This document shows positions 1 to 6,877 of a stretch of 12,021 nucleotides of DNA, piece by piece. Made by a program: the position numbers and the translations under genes. Under the pieces are notes generated by a model. It was not told the DNA's origin. It worked only from the letters and a program-made list of their open reading frames with translations, and did no database searches. Every line of letters starts with the position of its first letter. Within the stretch, counting starts at the first letter, position 1. The stretch covers positions 1 through 12,021 of the forward strand of contig CAJKQX010000069.1 in assembly GCA_905202125.1 (NCBI GenBank), read 5' to 3'. This stretch comes from an uncultured Prevotella sp. (GTDB lineage: Bacteria; Bacteroidota; Bacteroidia; Bacteroidales; Bacteroidaceae).

Positions 1-200
1 AATCCAAATTTTTAACATTTCGTTTTTGCAGGATTTACTTCCGTTTTAGAAAGACACGAAGCGAAAAAATGGAAAAAATCTATCTCCGGAACGTGAAAAA
101 CCGTCCGATTTTCCGATTTTCATACACTTGATTTGCGAAAGGGACCCTTTCGGAGTGCGAAAGGAACCCTTTTAGGAGGCGAAAGGACCCCTTTCGGAAC
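1..200. repeat. Dispersed intergenic repeat, left copy
   Basis: The first 179 bases match 11843-12021 in the same orientation without a gap, 157 of 179 positions identical by my count. Identity is uneven: positions 31-60 and 91-119 are identical, while 61-90 has 11 of the mismatches and 121-124 differ completely. The copy then runs into a tandem array of 22-bp palindromic units (135-200). The left boundary is cut by the window and the right boundary is unknown, since copy 2 is cut at 12021. A minus-strand open frame covering 80-364 lies across the repeat, but the array period is not a multiple of three, so I read the repeat as non-coding. Function unknown: a chromosomal binding site, a structured RNA or a mobile remnant are all possible. 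Confidence 0.85.
135..200. repeat. Three tandem 22-bp palindromic units
   Basis: Three units of exactly 22 bp begin at 135, 157 and 179. Each starts GCGAAAGG and carries an interrupted palindrome of the form AAAGG-(N)-CCCTTT followed by a purine-rich GGA tail. The centres vary (GGGACCC, GGAACCC, GGACCCC) while the AAAGG and CCTTT arms are kept, as expected if the symmetry matters. The period equals about two helical turns, so the units face the same side of the DNA. At least two units also occur in the right-hand copy (11977-12020). Confidence 0.8.
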
Positions 201-364
201 CCAAGTCGGGCACTTTTGGGGGACATTTTCGGTGGTTTTTCAATGTTTTTGAGGCCATTGTAAATTTGCGAACCGCTTATTACGCTGATATACAGAGATT
301 TATGAAAATGTCGAAATTTTGGCGTATTCCAGCTGGGCAACTGCTTCGGTCGGAAATATTGCAA

Positions 365-556
365 AAATAAGACGAAATTTTAACAGTTACCCCATGAGAT
401 AGTTGCGTATTCTTAATTATCCCGATGTATGCGGGGTGTCGAAATTAACATTTCAATCCAAATGTCGGATAACCGGATTCGGTATCATGCAAAACTCGTA
501 GAACTCACTTTATCAGTAGTTCACTGAATATACTTTTATAAAAAAGAATAATTTAT
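365..556. other. Non-coding stretch upstream of the GH92 promoter
   Basis: No credible gene. The only structure I see is a weak imperfect hairpin at 468-486 (GATAACCG against CGGTATC, one bulged base), with no T run after it. The stretch may hold upstream regulatory sites for the glycosidase pair, but no regulator motif can be named from the sequence. Confidence 0.5.
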
Positions 557-587
557 TTTGCCGACTGATTAATTTGTATTAATTTTG
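557..587 (+). promoter_or_regulatory. Bacteroidota-type promoter of the GH92 gene
   Basis: A -33 element TTTG (557-560) is followed after 19 nt by TAATTTTG (580-587), an exact match to the Bacteroidota -7 consensus TAnnTTTG. Transcription should start near 594, giving a leader of about 107 nt. That leader contains a 6-bp inverted repeat ATCGGT (635-640) / ACCGAT (652-657), too weak to call a riboswitch. Confidence 0.6.
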
Positions 588-700
588 TGACAGCATGTTC
601 ATCTCTTAGCCTAACATGCACATCGTAAAGATAAATCGGTGCTAACCGCCGACCGATAAATTAAACCGAAAATAATCATCAATAGTAATTCAAATCAATA

Positions 701-3022
701 ATGAGAACAAAAACCTTTTTTACTGCACTGCTTGCATTGGCATCGTTGACGGTCAATGCAGCCAAAGCTACCGGCCCGGTTGATTACGTCAACCCGCTCG
801 TAGGTACGGAATCAAAAGTTTCGCTATCAACCGGTAATACCTATCCGGCCATCGCCATGCCGTGGGGTATGAATTTCTGGATGCCTCAGACCGGCAAGAT
901 GGGCGACGGATGGGCTTATGTGTATTGGGCCGACAAGATCCGCGGTTTCAAACAGACACACCAGCCCAGCCCCTGGATCAATGACTACGGTCAGTTTTCA
1001 ATCATGCCTGTCACAGGCAAACCCGTGTTCGATCAGGACGAGCGCGCATCGTGGTTCTCCCACAAGGCCGAAGTGGCCACTCCCTATTTCTATCGCGTTT
1101 ATCTGGCCGACCATGACGTAGTGGCAGAAATAGCTCCGACAGACCGCGCCGCCGCCATGCGTTTCACCTTCCCCGAGACCGACAACGCTTATATCGTGGT
1201 CGACGCTTTCGACAGAGGTTCGCATGCAGAGATCATCCCTTCGAAGAATATGATCGTGGGATATACTACTCGCAACAGCGGTGGTGTGCCCGAGAATTTC
1301 AAGAACTATTTCGTAGTGAAATTTGACAAACCCTTCACCTACACCTCAGCCGTTGCTGACGGCAAGATCGTCGAAGGCAGCCTCAAGTCCACAAGCGGAC
1401 ACTCAGGCGCCATCATCGGTTTCAAGACTCGTCGCGGCGAGCAGGTCAACGTGCAGGTTGCATCTTCTTTCATCAGCCCCGAGCAGGCCATTCTCAACCT
1501 CAAAGAGCTTAATGGAGGCAACGTGGATCAGGTGAAGGCCCGCGGACGCGACCGTTGGAACGAGGTGCTCGGACGTATCGAGGTGGAGGACGACAACATC
1601 GACCATCTGCGCACATTCTATTCTTGCCTCTATCGCTCGGTGCTCTTCCCCCGCTGTCTGTCAGAGATCGACGCCAACGGTCAGGTAATGCATTACAGCC
1701 CCTACAACGGTGAGGTGCTGCCCGGACACATGTTCACCGACACAGGCTTCTGGGATACATTCCGCTGCCTGTTCCCCTTAGTCAACATGATGTATCCTTC
1801 GATGAGCGTGAAGATGCAGGAAGGTCTCGTCAATGCATACAAGGAGAGCGGATTCCTGCCCGAGTGGGCAAGCCCCGGACATCGCGGATGTATGGTGGGC
1901 AACAACTCCGCATCCGTGGTGGCCGACGCTTATCTCAAAGGTATGCGCGGATATGATGCAGAGACTCTGTGGGAGGCTGTCAAGCACGGAGCCAACGCCG
2001 TTCACCCGAAGGTGGGTTCTACCGGACGTATGGGATTCGAATATTACAACAAACTGGGATATGTGCCTTACGATGTGAAGATCAACGAGAATGTGGCACG
2101 TACTCTTGAGTATGCTTACGACGACTGGTGCATCTATCAGTTCGGTAAAGCTTTGGGTAAACCCGAGAAAGAACTCAAATCGTTCTACAACCACGCCATG
2201 AACTACAAGAATGTGTTCGATCCCGAGACCAAGCTCATGCGCGGCCGCAACGAGAACGGCACATTCCAGTCTCCGTTCAGCCCGCTAAAGTGGGGTGACG
2301 CCTTCACTGAGGGTAACTCCTGGCACTACACATGGTCGGTATTCCACGACCCGCAAGGCCTCATCAATCTGATGGGTGGCAAAGATACATTCAATGCCAT
2401 GCTCGACTCGGTGTTCAACGTACCGCCATTGTTTGACGACAGCTACTACGGTGGTGTCATTCACGAAATCCGCGAGATGCAGATCATGAACATGGGCAAC
2501 TACGCCCACGGCAACCAGCCGATACAGCACATGATTTATCTCTATGGCTATTCAGGCCAGCCCTGGAAGACCCAGTATTGGATTCGTGAGGTCATGGACA
2601 AACTCTATAACGCCAATCCCGACGGATATTGCGGCGACGAGGACAACGGACAGACCTCTGCATGGTATGTGTTCTCGGCTATGGGCTTCTATCCCGTATG
2701 TCCCGGAAGCAACCAGTACGTGCTCGGTACTCCTTATTTCGACAAGATGACACTGCATCTCGAGAATGGCAAGAATCTCACCATCACTGCCGGCAACAAC
2801 TCGGATGACAACCGCTACATCCAGCAGATGACCCTCAACGGTGCTCCTTACACCAAGAATTTCATCACTCACAATGATGTGATGAACGGAGGAAACATCG
2901 TTTACAACATGGCCGCCACTCCCAACAAACAGCGCGGTGTCGCCGAGAGCGACGCTCCTTACTCTTTCACCAAAGAGATAGGCAATGCTCCGAAGAAAGC
3001 AAATAAAAAGAAGAAGAAATAA
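701..3022 (+). CDS. Secreted GH92 alpha-mannosidase (probably alpha-1,2)
   Basis: Calcium-dependent inverting exo-alpha-mannosidase of family GH92, which removes terminal mannose from N-glycans or mannan in the periplasm. Of 773 residues, 1-22 form a signal peptide without a lipobox. The N-terminal beta-sandwich starts at YVNPLVGT (29-36) and is followed by the (alpha/alpha)6 catalytic domain. The motif FTEGNSW supplies Glu537 as likely general acid, and GDEDNGQ supplies Asp646/Asp648 as base candidates. From memory of the characterised Bacteroides thetaiotaomicron enzyme BT3990, its acid Glu533, base pair Asp642/Asp644 and alpha-1,2 specificity residues Trp88, His584 and Glu585 all map here with a constant offset of +4: Trp92, His588 and Glu589 are present. 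This supports alpha-1,2 specificity, though the exact substrate is inferred. The protein ends in an odd lysine-rich tail (seven of the last ten residues). It has its own promoter upstream and is followed by a GH97 gene on the same strand. Confidence 0.95.
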   Translation: MRTKTFFTALLALASLTVNAAKATGPVDYVNPLVGTESKVSLSTGNTYPAIAMPWGMNFWMPQTGKMGDGWAYVYWADKIRGFKQTHQPSPWINDYGQFSIMPVTGKPVFDQDERASWFSHKAEVATPYFYRVYLADHDVVAEIAPTDRAAAMRFTFPETDNAYIVVDAFDRGSHAEIIPSKNMIVGYTTRNSGGVPENFKNYFVVKFDKPFTYTSAVADGKIVEGSLKSTSGHSGAIIGFKTRRGEQVNVQVASSFISPEQAILNLKELNGGNVDQVKARGRDRWNEVLGRIEVEDDNIDHLRTFYSCLYRSVLFPRCLSEIDANGQVMHYSPYNGEVLPGHMFTDTGFWDTFRCLFPLVNMMYPSMSVKMQEGLVNAYKESGFLPEWASPGHRGCMVGNNSASVVADAYLKGMRGYDAETLWEAVKHGANAVHPKVGSTGRMGFEYYNKLGYVPYDVKINENVARTLEYAYDDWCIYQFGKALGKPEKELKSFYNHAMNYKNVFDPETKLMRGRNENGTFQSPFSPLKWGDAFTEGNSWHYTWSVFHDPQGLINLMGGKDTFNAMLDSVFNVPPLFDDSYYGGVIHEIREMQIMNMGNYAHGNQPIQHMIYLYGYSGQPWKTQYWIREVMDKLYNANPDGYCGDEDNGQTSAWYVFSAMGFYPVCPGSNQYVLGTPYFDKMTLHLENGKNLTITAGNNSDDNRYIQQMTLNGAPYTKNFITHNDVMNGGNIVYNMAATPNKQRGVAESDAPYSFTKEIGNAPKKANKKKKK

Positions 3023-3042
3023 ATTCCGCATAAATTAATATC

Positions 3043-3093
3043 AGAAGAGGAATTATCATCATTGATAAACGTATGATATTCCTCTTCTTTTTT
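3043..3093 (+). terminator. Intrinsic terminator after the GH92 gene
   Basis: AGAAGAGGAATTATCAT (3043-3059) pairs with 3073-3088 as a 16-bp stem with one bulged base and a 13-nt loop, followed by a T run (3088-3093). It lies only 53 nt before the GH97 start. I find no TAnnTTTG promoter in that space, so it may act as an attenuator that sets a lower GH97 level rather than as a full stop. Confidence 0.85.
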
Positions 3094-3146
3094 ATTATCA
3101 CTCCGAAGCAATCAAATCCGAATCACATATTATCATATTAAAATAG

Positions 3147-5084
3147 ATGAAGAAAATATTATCGTTCATGGCTTGCAGCTTGCTTTGTGTGAGTGCATAC
3201 GCCGACAAGAAAGTGACCCTCACATCGCCCGATGGCACCATCGGTGTGACAGTGAATGTGGGTCAGAACATATCCTATTCCGTGACGGCCGACGGCAATA
3301 CCTTGCTCACCGACTGTGTGCTCGCACTCAACAAGGACGGCAAGCAGCTCGGCGCAAGCCCGAAACTCAAAAGCGTGAAGCGTCAGAGTGTCAATCAGAC
3401 TATCCGTCGCGAGGTGCCCATAAAAAACGCCCAGGTGCGCAATCATTACAATGCGGCCGTCCTCACTATGGCCGGCGGATATTCGGTGGAGTTCCGCGCC
3501 TTCGACAACGGTGTGGCCTATCGCTTCGCTACAACCGGCAAGGGCATGGCAAATATAGACAACGAGACATTCAAAATCGGTTTTCCCGCCGGTTACAAGG
3601 CTCACATGTCGTTCACCGGAGGTTACAAGACATCTTATGAGAATCCATACACATGCATCAGTACGGACCAATACAAGCCGTCGGATGAGATGACATATCT
3701 GCCAATATTGATTGAGACGGACAAGAAATACAAAATTCTGGTGTCCGAATCCGACCTCAAGGATTATCCATGCATGTTCCTCAAAGGTACCGGCGAGAAC
3801 TCCATGACATCCGTTTTTCCCAAGACTCCGCTCGAGTTCGGACCCGACGGCGACCGTAGTCAGAAGATACTGAAAGAGGCCGACTATATAGCCCGTACAT
3901 CGGCTGCACGTCAGTTCCCGTGGCGCTATTTCGTCATCTCTAAGGAAGACAAGGACCTTCTTGCCAATGAAATGACCTACGTGCTCTCTTCGCCTTGTGA
4001 ACTGAAAGACCCGAGCTGGGTGAAACCCGGACAGGTGAGCTGGGACTGGTGGAACCACAAGATGATATGGGGTGTGGATTTCAAGGCCGGCATCAACAAC
4101 GACACATACAAATATTACATCGATTTCGCTTCCAAGTACGGCATCCCGTACATCATCCTCGATGAGGGATGGGCCAAGAGTACCCGCGACCCATACGAGA
4201 CGATATCCGAAATCGATATTCCCGAACTGGTGCGTTATGGCAAGAGCAAGAACGTAGGGCTCATCCTGTGGCTCCCGTGGCTCACCGTGGAGAACCACAT
4301 GGACCTCTTCAAGACCTACGCGGAGTGGGGCATACCCGGCGTGAAGATCGATTTCATGGACCGCAGCGACCAGTGGATGGTCAATTTCTATGAGCGCGTG
4401 GCTAAAGAGGCTGCCAAATACAATATTCTTGTCGATTTCCACGGATCATTCAAACCGGCAGGTCTGGAGCGCCGCTATCCCAATGTGATTTCATACGAGG
4501 GCGTCCGCGGTATGGAGCAAAACGAGTGGTGCCGACCCGAAAACACCATCTATCTGCCCTTCATCCGCAATGCCGTGGGACCGATGGATTTCACTCCCGG
4601 ATCCATGAATTCCGCTCAGCCCGAGCACAACCGTTGCACCGACCCCAATCCTATGGGTATGGGCACACGCGCCTGTCAGATGGCCATGTACGTGGTGTTC
4701 GAGAGTGGCATCCAGATGCTTGCCGATTCGCCCACCCGCTACTATGCCGAGCATGAGTGCACCGAGTTCATCACGTCCGTGCCAGTGACTTGGGACGAGA
4801 CCCGCGTGATTGATGCCAAAGTGGGAGAGTACGTGGTTGTGGCTCGACGCAAGGCCGGCAAGTGGTTCGTAGGTGCCATGAACAATGGTAAAAAGCGCGA
4901 CCTGACACTCTCGCTCGATTTCATCGACAATGCCGCTGCGCATACTCTCACTTACTTTGCTGATGGTGTGAATGCCGGTCGACAGGCTTTCGACTATGTG
5001 AAACGTTCGCAGAGCGTCAGCAAATCGTCCACAGTGACACTCTCGCTCGAACGTTTCGGCGGATGGTGCGGGGTGATTGAATAA
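3147..5084 (+). CDS. Secreted GH97 glycosidase, retaining type
   Basis: Family GH97 enzyme of 645 residues, acting on alpha-galactosidic or related (alpha-glucosidic, beta-L-arabinopyranosidic) ends in the periplasm. Residues 1-19 are a signal peptide, followed by the GH97 N-terminal beta-sandwich, a TIM barrel from about 285 and a small C-terminal beta domain. The segment GVKIDFMD gives Asp402 at the place where, as I recall, the retaining member BT1871 has its nucleophile Asp415 and the inverting SusB has glycine. EGVRGME supplies Glu451 and Glu457; the spacing of six matches SusB Glu526 (calcium ligand) and Glu532 (acid), and the spacing of 55 from Asp402 matches BT1871 Glu470. Glu201 in LVSES is a further likely calcium ligand. 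I therefore favour a retaining enzyme, most likely an alpha-galactosidase, over a SusB-like alpha-glucosidase. Substrate choice is inference. It lies 124 bp after the GH92 gene on the same strand. Confidence 0.93.
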   Translation: MKKILSFMACSLLCVSAYADKKVTLTSPDGTIGVTVNVGQNISYSVTADGNTLLTDCVLALNKDGKQLGASPKLKSVKRQSVNQTIRREVPIKNAQVRNHYNAAVLTMAGGYSVEFRAFDNGVAYRFATTGKGMANIDNETFKIGFPAGYKAHMSFTGGYKTSYENPYTCISTDQYKPSDEMTYLPILIETDKKYKILVSESDLKDYPCMFLKGTGENSMTSVFPKTPLEFGPDGDRSQKILKEADYIARTSAARQFPWRYFVISKEDKDLLANEMTYVLSSPCELKDPSWVKPGQVSWDWWNHKMIWGVDFKAGINNDTYKYYIDFASKYGIPYIILDEGWAKSTRDPYETISEIDIPELVRYGKSKNVGLILWLPWLTVENHMDLFKTYAEWGIPGVKIDFMDRSDQWMVNFYERVAKEAAKYNILVDFHGSFKPAGLERRYPNVISYEGVRGMEQNEWCRPENTIYLPFIRNAVGPMDFTPGSMNSAQPEHNRCTDPNPMGMGTRACQMAMYVVFESGIQMLADSPTRYYAEHECTEFITSVPVTWDETRVIDAKVGEYVVVARRKAGKWFVGAMNNGKKRDLTLSLDFIDNAAAHTLTYFADGVNAGRQAFDYVKRSQSVSKSSTVTLSLERFGGWCGVIE

Positions 5085-5089
5085 CCAAC

Positions 5090-5157
5090 AAAAGGCCGTA
5101 AGTATACCCGGTGTCAATGTGGTTGACATGCCCGGAATGATGCTTACGGCCTTTTTT
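5090..5157. terminator. Bidirectional terminator between convergent genes
   Basis: A perfect 13-bp outer stem AAAAGGCCGTAAG (5090-5102) / 5143-5155 encloses a second stem: TGTCAA (5112-5117) with TTGACA (5123-5128), extended by CCGG (5108-5111) with CCGG (5132-5135) across a 3-nt bulge. Plus-strand transcripts from the GH97 gene end in six Ts. Minus-strand transcripts from the esterase gene end in TTTTGTTGG, so the element should stop both. Confidence 0.8.
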
Positions 5158-5176
5158 ATGATTGCTTTCTACTGAC

Positions 5177-5854
5177 TTATCGCTTCATTTTTTTCTTTAC
5201 TTGTTCGGCTATCTGCTTCATGCCTTTTATCGATGGGTGTCCGTTCATCTTGTCGATGTCGCGCAGCTGTATGCAAGTGATGCCATAATGATTGCAAATT
5301 TCGATGCTCGACGCTGTGATGTCATCCGACAATTCGGTGTTGAGGATGAAGTAGACGTCTGTGTTCGGATAACGGGCAACAGTGTTTTCGATCATGTATG
5401 CCATTGCCGGGCGATAGTTGTAGAGGTCATCTTTCGTCCAGTCGGAATATTTGTAGTCGCCAATGGGCGATCCGGCCCAACTGTCGTTCGTGCCTCCGAA
5501 GATGAATATGATGTCCGGCGCACCGAGATTCCACAGACGTGTGCAGAACGAACGGTCGGTGAAATCCTCCTTGTTGTAGCCCGTGTTGCATATTGTCGAA
5601 CCCGAGAACGAATTGTTCACGCACAGTTGCATGCCGTTCTCGCTTATCAGTTGGTGCCACCATGTCTGCTGCACAGTCGTCACGTCCGTATTGTCGTGCT
5701 TGCCCGAGAAATACCATACCCAGTTGGATGTGGGCTGAAGAAAATGCTCGAACGTGCTGTACGAGTCGCCGAGTATCGACACTGTTTTTCTTGATTTGGC
5801 GTAACACACGGCGCAAATCATCATCAGAAGGCTGATAAAAAGAATCTTTCTCAT
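5177..5854 (-). CDS. Secreted SGNH/GDSL-family hydrolase
   Basis: Predicted periplasmic esterase or acetylesterase of 225 residues, plausibly removing acyl groups from carbohydrate. Residues 1-19 form a signal peptide (cleavage likely after VCYA; no lipobox fits). Block I is GDSYS with Ser31 as nucleophile, block II is NSFSGS with Gly85 as candidate oxyanion donor, block III is GGTND with Asn123, and block V is DIDKMNGHP with His206 as catalytic base. The aspartate usually found three residues before this histidine is replaced by methionine, so Asp199 or Asp201, or a Ser-His dyad, must serve. Its place beside two glycosidases fits glycan deacylation, but it is transcribed in the opposite direction from its own weak promoter. 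Substrate unknown. Confidence 0.88.
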   Translation of the reverse strand: MRKILFISLLMMICAVCYAKSRKTVSILGDSYSTFEHFLQPTSNWVWYFSGKHDNTDVTTVQQTWWHQLISENGMQLCVNNSFSGSTICNTGYNKEDFTDRSFCTRLWNLGAPDIIFIFGGTNDSWAGSPIGDYKYSDWTKDDLYNYRPAMAYMIENTVARYPNTDVYFILNTELSDDITASSIEICNHYGITCIQLRDIDKMNGHPSIKGMKQIAEQVKKKMKR

Positions 5855-6111
5855 ATTTCAAAATGTGTTTATTGTTTATTGGTTTTTATTCGCTTCGTCT
5901 GTCGGTCACATATATTTGGGAAACATCATGCGCACCATCATAAATTAATAATAGGTTTATTGCGATGCGAAATTACTAAATATAAGGTAATGAACCAAAC
6001 TTTTTTGAAACATCATTTCCTTAGTACCATCACCGACGTACCTTTTCGGACGTTGCATTCCGGCGCTCGGAACTATTTATGTCGGAGAAATATGATTTAC
6101 GTAAATTATAA
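5855..6111. other. Divergent intergenic region between esterase gene and frr
   Basis: No gene is supported here. The stretch is AT-rich and holds a possible weak minus-strand promoter at 5968-5999 and a 5-bp hairpin TTCCG/CGGAA (6058-6072) without a T run. The frr promoter lies just beyond it at 6112-6143. Confidence 0.5.
5968..5999 (-). promoter_or_regulatory. Weak candidate promoter of the SGNH hydrolase gene
   Basis: Read on the minus strand, TTTG (5996-5999) is followed after 20 nt by TAATTTCG (5968-5975), one base off the TAnnTTTG consensus. Transcription would begin near 5961, about 107 nt before the start codon. The match is imperfect and no experimental support is visible. Confidence 0.3.
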
Positions 6112-6143
6112 TTTGGATGTTTGAAAACAAATGTCTATTTTTG
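6112..6143 (+). promoter_or_regulatory. Bacteroidota-type promoter of frr
   Basis: TTTG (6112-6115), a 20-nt spacer and TATTTTTG (6136-6143) match the phylum's promoter pattern exactly. The start of transcription should lie near 6150, about 90 nt before the preferred frr start codon. Confidence 0.55.
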
Positions 6144-6240
6144 CAATAGTAAAGCATCATCGGCATGCCCGAATTCCTTTCATTGATAAGCCGGTGTCTT
6201 TTGCTACATGAATTTAAATCAAAACAAATACTACGAAGAT

Positions 6241-6801
6241 ATGATAGACGTAAAACAAACATTAAACGACGCTGCCGAACGCATGGAGATGGCTGCCCTC
6301 TATCTTGATGAGCAGTTGTCGCGCATACGTGCCGGACGTGCCAATGTGGCCATTCTCGACGGCGTGAGAGTGAGTTCTTACGGTTCGATGGTGCCCTTGA
6401 ACCAAGTTGCCAATGTGTCGGTGCCCGATGCCCGTACCATCGCCATACGTCCCTGGGACAAAAAGGCCATACGCGATATCGAAAAAGCCATCATGGACAG
6501 CGATGTAGGTATCACTCCCGAGAACAACGGTGAGATCATACGTCTTGGCATTCCGCAACCCACCGAGGAACGACGCAAGGAGCTTGTGAAGCAATGCAAC
6601 AAGATAGGTGAGAAGACAAAGGTGGAGGTGCGCAACGCACGTGCCGAGATGAAAGACAAGCTCAAGAAGGCCGTCAAGGAAGGTCTGTCGGAGGACAACG
6701 GCAAGGACGCAGAGGACGAATTGCAGAAAGTGCACGACAAATACATCAAGAAGATTGACGATTTGTTGGCCGAGAAGACCAAAGAGATTATGACCGTGTA
6801 A
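6241..6801 (+). CDS. frr: Ribosome recycling factor
   Basis: Splits the post-termination ribosome together with elongation factor G, so that subunits can be reused; cytoplasmic and essential. Domain I (a three-helix bundle) and domain II are present. Typical RRF stretches are IRAGRANVAILDGVRV near the start, VPLNQVANVSVPDARTI in domain II, and ENNGEIIRLGIPQPTEERR leading into the long helix. An in-frame ATG at 6208 would add 11 residues, but I prefer 6241: it yields 186 residues, the usual family length, and the peptide opens MIDVKQTL like other Bacteroidales RRFs. The gene has its own promoter, is followed by a terminator-like hairpin and lies 76 bp before rsgA. Confidence 0.97.
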   Translation: MIDVKQTLNDAAERMEMAALYLDEQLSRIRAGRANVAILDGVRVSSYGSMVPLNQVANVSVPDARTIAIRPWDKKAIRDIEKAIMDSDVGITPENNGEIIRLGIPQPTEERRKELVKQCNKIGEKTKVEVRNARAEMKDKLKKAVKEGLSEDNGKDAEDELQKVHDKYIKKIDDLLAEKTKEIMTV

Positions 6802-6811
6802 GTCAAAATAT

Positions 6812-6861
6812 AAATGGTGAAAGGGCTCCGGCACGGTATCTCTTTCACCATTTTCTTTTTT
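6812..6861 (+). terminator. Terminator or attenuator between frr and rsgA
   Basis: AAATGGTGAAAG (6812-6823) pairs perfectly with 6842-6853, with an 18-nt loop and a T-rich tail TTTTCTTTTTT (6851-6861). Only 16 nt remain before the rsgA start codon and no promoter is visible there. RsgA expression probably depends on read-through of this hairpin. Confidence 0.75.
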
Positions 6862-6877
6862 CATCATTCCGAAACAG

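Noticed and set aside
135..200. Possible CRISPR array
   Set aside because: The units are contiguous 22-bp tandem repeats without unique spacers, and no cas gene is present.
80..364. Minus-strand open frame of 94 codons over the left repeat
   Set aside because: It runs through a 22-bp tandem array whose period is not a multiple of three, has a low-complexity basic translation and no upstream signals. The frame is a by-product of the repeat.
3159..4442. Long minus-strand open frame (427 codons) antisense to the GH97 gene
   Set aside because: It is a codon-bias shadow: the sense frame has a full GH97 fold with catalytic residues, while this translation has His/Val-rich composition and no recognisable domain.
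5162..5794. Plus-strand open frame (210 codons) antisense to the SGNH hydrolase
   Set aside because: The minus-strand frame has all SGNH blocks and a signal peptide. This one has none and would begin inside the GH97 terminator region.
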